64,000 nt of DNA. It comes from Diploscapter coronatus. Its lineage: Eukaryota > Nematoda > Chromadorea > Rhabditida > Rhabditidae. The notes under the pieces are model-generated. The model was given only the letters and a program-made list of their open reading frames with translations, did no database searches and was not told where the DNA came from. The stretch is from assembly GCA_964036155.1 (NCBI GenBank), contig OZ038423.1, positions 75,841,249 to 75,905,248 of the forward strand, given 5' to 3'. The translations under genes and the position numbers were made by a program. This document shows positions 49,911 to 61,000 of this stretch, piece by piece (the first letter of the stretch is position 1; each line of letters starts with the position of its first letter).

Positions 49911-50743
49911 CGCGAATCAGGAAATCCACGAAGTCGACGAAAATCACGCTCTCTGACAGAAAACCGACTAGAAATGACCACTTGCATACACCCCCTTCGA
50001 CTCAGCCCCTTTTTTCACTGCGAACCCGCTTTTTGACATTTTTGTTTTTAGCATTGTATTTTCATGATCTTTTTCTTCGATTTTATTTTTGGATTTCATC
50101 GTTCTTTTGTATTCTGAAACCTCGAAGTTTTGACGCGCTTTTCGTTCTGCATTTCTCGAGCAGAATAAAACCAAACTTACAATTTTCATAAATCTCTTCA
50201 ACTTGAATTCTTGACTGGCAAATTTATAAATTTCAACATTTATTTTCCTGGTATGTTTTCTTCCCGAACTCAACATAAAACTACCTATCCGCACCGACAG
50301 TTGCTGACATGCCGATCGATGCGGATAGGCAGCTCTTATGTTGAGGCGTTTTCTATCCTCACGACCACTGACCTTTCCTCGAATTGTCTTCACTTTTGAC
50401 CTCATATAATTGATTCGGGTCTCCTGCGTTCTGATGGGACAGTAAATTTCCTAGTCTTCTTCAACTATTGGTACTTTGACGTTGTGCTAATAAAAACTTT
50501 TGTCAATCCAAGTTCTGACTGACGCCATACAATAGAGAGCACGGCAATTTATACGTGTGAAAGTGCTGGCGAGAGAAACGAATTCTGTCTCCTGAAAATA
50601 TCGATGGAGTATCTCTTCTGCATTGTTTTACTCTGAAAGACTTTATTTTGTTACATTTTCCAATTGAACTATTCCAAAATTGAAGAACACATTAAGGCTT
50701 ACTAAAGCTATTCCTCGAAACATTATTCTGCTAAATCATTCGA
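49911..50743. promoter_or_regulatory. Divergent intergenic region, WAGO / F-box gene
   Basis: Two genes start on opposite strands about 830 bases apart, so their promoters should lie here. The region contains the hairpin at 50269-50345. No coding exon recognised. Confidence 0.45.
50269..50345. repeat. Pre-miRNA-like hairpin between WAGO and F-box genes
   Basis: CTCAACATAA at 50269 pairs with TTATGTTGAG ending at 50345, and CCTATCCGCA (about 50284) pairs with TGCGGATAGG. Small internal loops separate the two stems. A further CGA/TCG pairing leaves an 18-base loop. Length and shape resemble a nematode pre-miRNA; expression is unknown. A MITE is the other possibility. Confidence 0.55.
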
Positions 50744-53069
50744 ATGTCACACCTGCCTCAGGTTTGTACAAATTTTATATTCAATAATGTCTATGCATCT
50801 CAGAAGACGTTGGTAGATTTGCCACCTGAAGTTCTCCAGATAATCTTCTCGTGTCTGTCGATTGGAGATTTGGGCCAAATTCAAAGAGTTAATAGACGTC
50901 TGCATAAAGTTGCGAATAAAATAAGAGAACCAGATGGAAAGCGATTGGCTTGCAGAAACAGGATTGGGATAGCTGTTCAATTTGTTGATCATCATGTGCC
51001 TGAAGACGAACACCAATTGGTATTTCCATTTTTAATCTTGGGAATTAATCGATTTATTATTTTTAATAACCGTGATAAATAAAAATCGAATTTTTCAAGA
51101 GGTCAATCTATCTATTTGCCATAAAATAACATATTTCTTTCAGCAATTCAACAGTATTGCCGATATCCATATCTATGATCGAAAGGAAACAAGTAAGATA
51201 ATAATGCTATTGACAATAATGAAATTTTATTCAGTCACTACATATATCAGAAAATTATGCTTCTCTTGTGATTTATATCTTAACTTAGATTTTTTCTTTT
51301 AAATTATCCTATGAGAAAAGTACCTCTTTCATATTCTTCATTGCTTTTAAAAAGATTTGCTGAGGAAACGGGGCGCGTATCCGCGAAGGACGCATTATGA
51401 TATACAATAGTGCGAGACGCAGAGCACAGTGGTTTATCTCACGGATACCCCTTCTTCCTTCCTCTGCAAGTCTTTTTGATTATTTGATTTGAACCTAACA
51501 TCAGAGAAACAATTATTGTTTAGGATATCGATCTCATCCGAGCATGACAATTCGAGCTCCATGTTGTGATAGACATCCACAACCAACTGAGGAACAGATT
51601 CAAAAAATGCGTCAAAAATGGTCCAGTATGAAAATCGAAGAATTTTTCAAAACATCTCTTGAAGGTAAATTTGGAAAAGATCACTGAAATGTTTATCAGA
51701 TAATCTATTTACTTTTTTTTTTAGAAGTTAAGAAACAAATAAATAAAGATCGCGAAAATAATCCAGATAATGTATTCGACTGTAAACCATTTATCCTAGA
51801 TATCACTATTCTCATGGAGCAAGTAATAAATTTATATTCTAGAAATATTTGCGATGTTCAAAAATAAATTTAGGCATTTTGGACGAGAACTGAAGCTTTC
51901 GATTATCTCAAGGGTCTACTTTTCTATACTTACTATGAGTATGGCTATGTCGATTCACTAGAATTGGTAAGTGCTATATTGATTTTTAACTCGAAATACA
52001 GATTATTTAGGAAGGAGTAACTCAGGAGACGTGGATACAAATGAGAGATTTGTTTGACACTCATAGCTATTTTATTAGGAATAAAGCTTCAATAGATATC
52101 AGATTTTATCCTACCAACATCAATGAATTTTTTGCGTCACCACTCTTTTCTAAAGGTGAGTAGAAATATTATTTTCGGGATTCTGTAAAAAAATTAGTGC
52201 AAAGTTATACTAACCTCATTTATACCGTATTTTCTCTAATAGAAGCTCCCCTACCTTTTCGCATTTAGTCAGTCATATCACCCAAAATCGTATCGAAACA
52301 AACATATAAACACATACATTTGATCAAATTTCGAGCTCATATCTCTAATATCCATGCACTTTTATAATACGTTTCTAACGAAAATTTGAAGTTCTGGGCC
52401 TTCAAAGTTGATCTTCAAAGGGGAGCTTCTATTAGAAAAAATACGGTATTATATTTACTCGGTAGTAAACATCATGAAGTTACGATTTTAGGCGTTAGAT
52501 CTTTGTCAATTTTATATTCCAACGATATTGGAATTGAGCCGAACTATGAATTATTCAGACACGAAACTGTGATAAACGTAGGTGTAGAATAAGTGCTATT
52601 CATCAGATTTTTTCGATCTGGTTCATTTAGGCTGAAAAGTTGATCGTTGAACCCTTCAAAGATAATGAAATGAAGTGCTTCGAACTCGATGATGCATTTC
52701 TCGCCAACATGAAATATAAAAAATTTGATATTAGCCGCGTGAACATGACAAATAACTGTATGCAAATTGTGCTAAAGGTAATTTTTTAGGCACTTTTAAA
52801 ATTATCCTGATAATTAATTAATTATAATTTTGTTATTTCAGCACTTCTATGAGAATCTTAAGGGAAATGTCGGTAAATTGAAATACTCATTTGGAATGGT
52901 TGGATCAATAGATTTAGAAAAATCTCTTAAATCTCTACCAGAGTCAGCCATTCAGATTCGAGAAGATGGGATAGAATGGATGCTGACAAATCGGCATAAC
53001 GAGAAATTCATAATTGGATACGATCAATTCGAAGATTATTATATCATTTATATTACGTCATATTATTAG
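50744..53069 (+). CDS. F-box protein, 406 aa
   Basis: Probable SCF ubiquitin-ligase adaptor. Exons 50744-50761, 50804-51019, 51144-51192, 51524-51664, 51725-51822, 51874-51966, 52011-52155, 52492-52577, 52631-52777, 52842-53069 (1221 bases). The F-box is near the N-terminus: KTLVDLPPEVLQIIFSCLSIGD then QIQRVNRRLHKVA. The rest has no domain I recognise; the C-terminal half (IVEPFKDNEMKCFELDDAF, GSIDLEKSLKSLPESAIQI, WMLTNRHNEKFIIGYD) resembles in general style the substrate-binding tails of nematode F-box families. The first intron, 50762-50803, is only 42 bases, in frame and stop-free, so its retention would add 14 residues. The introns at 51193-51523 and 52156-52491 each hold a foldback element. 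AT-rich codon use. Confidence 0.82.
51370..51451. repeat. Foldback in F-box gene intron
   Basis: GTATCCG at 51377-51383 pairs with CGGATAC at 51442-51448, extended by GGGG and CCCC at the ends. An inner stem CGCATTATGA/CAATAGTGCG also forms. Probably a small MITE. Confidence 0.5.
52223..52448. mobile_element. MITE with 30-base terminal inverted repeats
   Basis: The left end starts TACCGTATTTTCTCTAATAG and the right end is its reverse complement over about 30 bases with one mismatch (inner part AGAAGCTCCCCT / AGGGGAGCTTCT). Ends are flanked by TA-rich sequence, consistent with a TA target. It lies in the intron 52156-52491 of the F-box gene and has no coding capacity. Confidence 0.82.
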
Positions 53070-53085
53070 GTCTTTTACAGCAATT

Positions 53086-53169
53086 ACTAAATGGCGGAGT
53101 GTCTTTCCCACTTTCTTTTAAATTTCATCCTCTCACCTATCTTTTAACTATAGTACTCCGCCATTCAGT
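53086..53169. repeat. Hairpin just downstream of the F-box gene
   Basis: ACTAAATGGCGGAGT (53086-53100) and ACTCCGCCATTCAGT (53155-53169) are inverted copies with one mismatch, 54 bases apart. It begins 17 bases after the stop codon, so it may lie in the 3' UTR. Confidence 0.6.
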
Positions 53170-53449
53170 AGTTACCATCCTGTATCGATTATTATTACCT
53201 CTATTATATAATTACGTAACCGCCCTTTTTGAAATTTCAATTTTTATGAAGTTTTTTTAATTGTTACGAAGAGAAGTGCAGAAGTCCATCATAAATCGAA
53301 GTCGAATAATGAAGTCTTTTATTGGAATTGCGCAAAAATGTTAAATTCGAACAGAATAAAATTCAAATGTTGTATCATGTCGAAAAACAATGACCGAATA
53401 AAATGGGAAGCAACTGCAGAAAAATGCGCCGTACAAAAATGAGTATAAC

Positions 53450-53575
53450 TTTTGATAAGATGGACCGTTTTTGAAAATTTTTAAAGTTTTGAGTTCGTAC
53501 CGATCTCGGCCATCACACTGATATCGAATGTACCCAATTTAACCTATTTTGAAAAGTCACTTGACCTCTATACCC
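53450..53575. repeat. Dispersed repeat, copy 2
   Basis: Matches 40225-40345 in order and orientation (GGACCGTTTTTGAAAATTTT, TCGGCCATCA, ACTGATATCGAAT). The copies have diverged by substitutions and small indels. Confidence 0.7.
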
Positions 53576-55017
53576 AACTCTAACTCTGTACTCCAATTCA
53601 ATCTATGTCAAACTACATGCTAGGTCTAGGGACCGCGAAGTGGCCTCTAAATCGAGTGAGTACGTAATAGTTCGTTGTCAAACTGAAAGTCCCCCATCAC
53701 GTGAATTTTCTCTTTCTTTATCGGATTTGCTTTTGCTGCTGTTTCCATGGAAATCTGCTGATTGCGGTGGATAAGAACGAGAATGAGACTTGGATAAGAA
53801 ACAATGCAAAGGTAAGTGGAGACAGCAAGAGGAGAAGAAGGAGAAGACACGCAATGGAAACCGGGTAATTGGACAAGAAGGCAAGAAGGCGAGCAATTCC
53901 GGTAAGCTCAGTAGCTAAACAGCCAACCGCTCAATCAATTCAGAATTATAGTAGAACGCATTCTTTATTAGTTTATAAATATTTTTGTTGTAACTCGGCC
54001 ATTGTAAGTGCACAGCAAGTGATATGCATTTTGTATCTTATCTAAAGTCGTCTCTTCTGGTTAGCATATGCCGAATATGTCAATGCTCATGAAACATAAT
54101 TTGTATCAATTATTTGACAAGGTGCTGCGAGTTTTATAACGTCTAATTTCAAACACGTTATTTTATACAACTTTAACCCATTTCTATGTTTCTATACAGG
54201 ATCCTAATCATGATAAAAAATGATTGAATACTATGTAGTTGGAAAAACACGCTAGTTATTTCTGCATAATCATTTGAAGCTATATCGAAGATTGGGACTA
54301 AAATTGACTACGAATATCATTTGCTTCTTTCGAATTTAAATTGTTTTTTTTTCGAAAATTTAAGTTTTATTTTATTAAGTTGTCGATTAAATCTTATTTT
54401 TAGCCGAATGGATGATAAAATTAAGCTTTTCTGTACGAGCTATAGCCTATGATTACGCGATTCTTGCCACAAATCATATAAATATTTCCCACCAAATAAG
54501 TGCATGCTTCTCATGATTAGTACACAATGAGTTGTAACCGATATTTATTTGTTTTGCCTATTACCCTGATTCGACGATAATTAGTCGTCATCTTTGTTGG
54601 TTTGGTTGCTCATTAGCTCCTTTGCTGTTGCTGTCTGCAAATTTCACCCCCAGCCTTTCCTCCTTTCATTTCTCAAATTCACTCGTCATTCTTGTCGATA
54701 CTACAACTTTTTGTCTTTCCACATTTCCAACCTCTTCGAATCCATATATTTTCTTCATGGCGCAGTACTCAGCACACTATCAGCACATATTTAAACTCGT
54801 CGATATTTTATTTCCACTTTTTTATTTCAGTGAATACACTTTCCTTCTACTATTCAGCTTATTGATCTTGATCAACTTATTCAGATACGAAAGTTATTAT
54901 TCGAGAACAGGGTTCAATTAATTCGTTAATTCATACACTTTTATCTTTCTTAAAAGTACATATTCTGTTTTCGTCTATAAAAAAAAAACTATCATTATGC
55001 ATGAATTTCAGCAGTAA

Positions 55018-58000
55018 ATGTGGCGGACATTCAAAAGTGAAATCGATACTGTGCCTTCCATAAGCGAACAGCAACCGACAGTTGAAGTAGTGCAAAGGTT
55101 AGATATTGAAAATTGTCAAATTGTCAATGACTGAGCAATCTGAATGTGAATAATTATACCCCAAATTTGCGCATGAATACTTGAGCATATTTAACGTCAA
55201 CTTGGCGATACAGCGAATAGAAATATCTTGAAATCAAGCACTATTTTTATGCTGCGTAAAATCGGTATTTACGAATGAATTGGTATAAAATTTGGCCGAT
55301 CTTTATAAGCTGGAGTGGTTTTATGTTTGCAAAGTTTCAATAGTATTGGTACACGATAATCAGGTTAATCAGAATAAGGAAAATATGATCCTTGGTTCCG
55401 ATTATTTGCTTGCCACTTTATTTCAATTAATATTTTTGACTACTTATTCGAAATGCTACGATACACAATTTTCATATCCAAATTTGCATTATATTCAATT
55501 ATTCATTCTCTAACAATGCACATGATACTACAGTATCCGTATTGATCTGATTTAAAAAGTTTGATTTCCTTCAAGTGAGACCTCATATCTTCAAAAATCC
55601 TGTCTAAATAGCTTGAATTATTATGACATTTCATAGTGATTCTGTACGCATCTAAAAAATACTCAGAAGCGATCTTCCTAATTATAGCTAGAATTAAGCA
55701 AAAGTTTAAGATTGACTTCAAGCATTACATTGCTAAATGACACTTCGCATCATAATGTGATCTATGAAGTTCTTCAAATCATCTGATTATCAGTTTCAAA
55801 TTATCTTATCTGAGAGTCCTGCAATTATCGTTTGTGCAGAGCTTCGCTACTTGGCAACGACGCGCTCGCAGTTCTCGGAAATTCGAAGCTTCATTCGAAA
55901 ATAGTAGCAGATTGACGCAGTGCCGGGTCGTACAACAGCTACACTCTGTTGTGCTGTTTTGGCTGCACAGCCATTTCTCCTACAGCCCTGCTAATGAATC
56001 TGCTCTTCAGTTTTCTGAGAGAGCTCTAGTTATTTTGCTCATAATGGAAGTACACGAGTATTATCGTCACTCATCTACACATCAAAACGTTTACCTTCTT
56101 AAAAAACAAAATGATTGCAAACTTCATTCATACAGTAAGATATTGACACATCGTGGCTTCAGTATCTATTTGAAGTGACAAAAATTGCGTAAGAGAATAG
56201 TCTAGCATGGCTTACTAAGAAAATCGGATATGGTAATTTCAAGTGACCTATGAAGATAAAGTGTGACAGGGTATGACTGAATGCCTGATATGCTTCCCTC
56301 CTCGCTGACCGCTTCTCAGCTAATCTCCTTATTCATCCATACCCATCCATATTCATTCATGTGCATCATTCCCCTCTCCTCCCTTTCTGTATTTGAGTCT
56401 GTGACGTGGTTGACTTTTCCTTTCATACACTAATAGCCCCTAGTGATGAGACGATAAGGGATAGGAGATAGGGGATATAGAGGCAATGGGAAGAGTGGGG
56501 ATGCGCCCAGAAGCCACGCCCATTTCAAGTGCGTCAACAGCAGAATGAAAAGCGGAAAAACGTTGAAAGAGACGAAGGAAACACAACATGACTGACTGAG
56601 TGCTCATCAGCGCACGCAGCAGATCTGTAGCCGTACTCTCATCAGATAGTCCCTCCAGCCCAGTCCCCTCTACCAAACTGTTTCAATATTCCGAATACGT
56701 CTGTTCCCTCGTCACAACGGCGGCCTCTCGGTCAAAATCGCCAAGCAAGTTGCGAGTCAATGAGCGGGAATTCTTCGACATCTCTTCTGCAGAAGAAGAC
56801 AATGTAGAGGGCAACGAGTTGACTGTCCCACATGCCTGGTAGGTTCCTGTAACTATAATGAAAAACCTGTTGCAATATGATATCCTTTGAGTTTCTAATA
56901 GTTCGTTATCTATGAATATGAGGTGATTGTTCTGATTTTTGGACATCATTTTAAGGCTCGACCATCCATTATTTCTTAAAAGTTATTCAATTCTGCTTGC
57001 AGCTAAGATGCTTATTCTTACAAGGGAAGTGTGCATAGATACGAACTCACAGATCTTGATGAAACTTCCCAAGTAGGGATTTTCAATGACGAGAATCTCG
57101 ATGGTATCATAAAAATCGGCAAAATAGGAACCTGGAGCAGGAAAATCGCTGAAAATCACTGATTCTTCACATTTATTCAAATTTGCATACATTTTTAACA
57201 AAGGAGTTTACTTCTTTCTCACAAAATACGAGTGAGAAATGACTCCAAATTCTTCTGCCCCAGCTTCCTATTTTGCCGATTTTGATGATACCATCGAGAT
57301 TCTCGTCATTGGAAGCTCCTATTTGGAAAGTTTCATCAAGATCTGTGAGTTCGTATTCGTGCACTTGCCTTGTTGGCTAAACCAAAGAGAGTTTTAGTTT
57401 CTTCTTACAGTTACTATGCAACGATTTTATCAGATACTGTAAAGACAACTAATCTAAAACAAATATGATTTTGAATGCATTTAGGCACACCACAAAATCG
57501 CTAAACTAATTAGCATACATTTTATTTATTATTTTTTAATTCAAATTATCGTCAAGTTTTATATTATTATTCTATAATCCGAAGCGAATCAGATAGAATC
57601 TGACATCATGATAAATGAAATTTTTTTTATCAATACTGCAAGCGTATCATAAGCCTCTGTTCTTGATGGAACCTTTTCTCCAATCTCTAAAGAGCTTTAC
57701 CGTTATCGAAACATGATTACTAACTTTTAAGATAACTCTCTTCTAGACATATTACCTTACAAAGATGTTTGAAAATTGAATCATCACTTACAACCGTATC
57801 ATTTATCTGCATTAAAGTATATTATAGCACACACATTGGTTATATCATTTTCTCACATTTTTCTATAGCGTTTTTCACATCGAGTACAATAATTCTTCAC
57901 ATGCTTATGTACAAATTCGATGAAAATATAAAGGGGGATATCGAAAATATACTAGAAAAAAGATGTAGAGAAATGGGAAATGGGACGGAGAACAGAAGAC

Positions 58001-61000
58001 AGAAGGTATAAAACAGAAGCATAGGCAGTTATGGAGAGAGATATTCTGGGGAGGGGAAATCGGGACGACGGGCGGTCTGTAGCTGCTGCGATTCAATCAC
58101 GTCGGCTCTGCCCACTCGGTCGATTTCATTTGCTACTCCATTTATTGCTTTTGTCGGCATAGAAGTTCACTCTCTCTCTCAAACATTCGTCATCTTATAA
58201 CTTTGCTCCCAGTTCAGTCACATAATAATATTTCAGAGATCGCTTTTGAGATTTAGATAATGCTGAGAGACGCATCATAGCCAAATTGCTTCTTATTTTG
58301 ATTATGCTGATTCTGGTAAATCGAAAATTCTTGTTATTATTATTTAGAAAATTTCTATTCATCATCACTATGCAGAAAATATCGTAATTATCTTTAAATA
58401 TTCAACCATCTAAAACTGCTATACTTTATATTTTCCATGTGATAATTTCAAGCTCACATCTATTCAAAAATTGCTATATTATTACACAGCAAAGCCATTT
58501 CCATTACAATAGTAACTTTTTTATGCGACTTAGCATCAGTTTCTCAAATATTCTCCATATTTGTGTCTATTCACTAATGTTATTATTGCCTAACTTTCAC
58601 TGGAAAAAATTATTCGCTCATCAAAGGGTCAGCAAGATTAAATATCTCTTTCAATTCATGCAGGTTCTAGAACTGAATTGTGAGGTCACTGCAAATATTT
58701 GTGCAATTTCCTTGATGGAAGTAAATTTAGTCATTTTAAATTTTCCTTGAATTCTGAACTTCATTCGTCCGCTGATTCGCCAGATAGTTCAATTACTAAT
58801 TAGTTAGTTAACGCACCAAAGTATTTTGTGTCAATCGCAGTTAAATTTGAAGCTAATTTATCGTACATTTTGATGAAGTTAGCATTCAAATTGAAATATC
58901 ATCTTTCTTTGAGCAGAATGTGGCATTTCTATCATTAAATTATGATGACGCAATAGCCTAGACATACAAAGATATTCAGAAAACAATTGTAGTTCTTCAA
59001 TCTGAGATTTGTAGAACAGCAACTACAATGAAATCTTGACTCAATTCCTATGTATGAAGCATTAGATTGTATCGAGAAAACCGAACATTACGGATTGAGA
59101 TTTTTATATCGAATGCCATAATTCTTGGAAGTTCACTCAGCTAGGCACAATTTGCATTACGAATTGTGGTCATTCGCACAACATCAAATGAATTATGATT
59201 GTCGAGAAGCGAAAGAAAGGCATGGTGGCCGACTTGATTAATCGGGCTGATTCGAAGAGGTGCGTTAACCTGGCTGATTAGAGGTTGACATGGATACAAA
59301 TGGAGGAAGGCAGCGAGAATAGGCAAAGAAGCGAAGAGGAGAGGAATGAAAGAAAGAAGCTGTGTGGATGCGCAGATAAATATGCTCTCAACTTGCTCTA
59401 GTTTTTATGCTACCTTCTCGTAGTGTCTCTCTTTTCATACATCTTCTAAACCCACTCATATGTACTCCTATTCTTCCAAACTCAACAGCTTTTTCTCTTC
59501 AATTGTGTATTACAGCATGAATTCTCAAAGTATTTCCAAGCCAAGGCTACTGTAATTTTACGAAAAACCTTCATAATGTTTAATTTCAGTCGTAGTTCGC
59601 GTTCTGCGTCCCTTTCCTCCTGCTCTTCCAACCCCCAGCAAGAACTCACCGTTCCCTCCTCCTTGGGTCCTTCCACCACTTCTCCACTCCCTTCTCCAGG
59701 CAAATCTCCCTCGTCAAGCACCACATTCGTAAGTTATATAAGATCTTCGAGCAATTTACACAAATCTTGCACAACTTGTAAGATTTTATGGACGAGCAAA
59801 TATTCCGGTTTTGTATCCACTTCAAAGGAGCAAATCAATCGACGACAATGAAAGTCGGCTTTCACCACTAATCTTATTACGTGTGCAAACCTTGAGAAGT
59901 TTTGAAACTCTTTACACCACTAATGCTTTATGAACTGTAGCTGGAATGGGCACTACAAAATGACAACTGAAAATAGCCTTCCCACGTGAAGCTATAACAT
60001 TTGTTGACATAAGCTGACTGAAATGGAAATTACGCTTCCAGACAACAGAAAGAAATTCACAAACAGAACAATGTAATGAAAAATAGAAGAATGTAGGAAT
60101 AATGAATTGTAGAGGAGAAGATAAATAAAGATTGGAAGGAAGGGGCAAAAGGCATCTGCAGGCAATTTCTGTCCCTTTTCAGCAGAATCCATCCAATTCA
60201 GCCTCCTCCAATCACAACCATTCATGGCATATTTCTCATGTTCAATCTCTTGATTTTTCATCTCAGATTCAATTTATTTTCTTTCATTTTCTTAACTCTT
60301 GCTATTTCAATTTTATGTCGATTTTACGTTCAGCTGCCTTCATTTCTCCCCTGCTTCATTCCTTCATTAGTCAGTTGTCCTTTCGCATCACAGATTTCGC
60401 CATTCGAACTTCTTCAGCTTCTGCTTCTGCTTCAACTTTTCATTGGCATTTTAGTCTAACTAGACTGAGCATCTAGTCTACATATTCTGTTTTATTCAGT
60501 TCCCTCTATTTTCACCAAAATGCCATTTGGCTGATCCTCCATCTTATTGCAATGTTGGCCAGCCGCTTTCTGGGTGCAACAAAAGCTCACAATCAGAGTC
60601 AAGTACCGAAAGATAAAGACCGAATTATTGGGCCGATGAACTGGGTAAGTAGGGACAATCGTGATAGACAATCATTGTCTATAGGTCAATGCGTGGAATT
60701 GCAAATCTAACAATAAACATAGACGTGAGCATAAAAATGCTAGTGTTAGATTTATTATGATAGGAGATGAGAGAAAGTTACTTTTGAGGTTTTCGAAAAC
60801 AAAACGGAAACTAATCTTGAGACTAAAATGAATATATTTAGAATCGAAAGAGAAATTATGGAACATTCTCGATCAGTATTAGCTCCTCGAAATAATATTT
60901 TTCATGAATATTGTATCTCTATTGAGACATACTTTTGTCTGGAAAAATTTTCTTCAAAATTTCTAAGACTACCTATTTCACGTGTCAGCAACTTTCTGAA

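Larger units (their letters stand above)
53070..55017. other. Gap with repeats, no gene recognised
   Basis: Contains a hairpin just after the F-box stop (53086-53169), a dispersed repeat (53450-53575) and a decayed Helitron-like end (about 53623-53645). The rest is AT-rich and should include the promoter of the upstream RGS start. Confidence 0.45.

Noticed and set aside
54594..54921. Hydrophobic frames that suggest a membrane protein
   Set aside because: T-rich DNA gives hydrophobic codons by chance; no splice-consistent model, and it lies just upstream of the RGS start.
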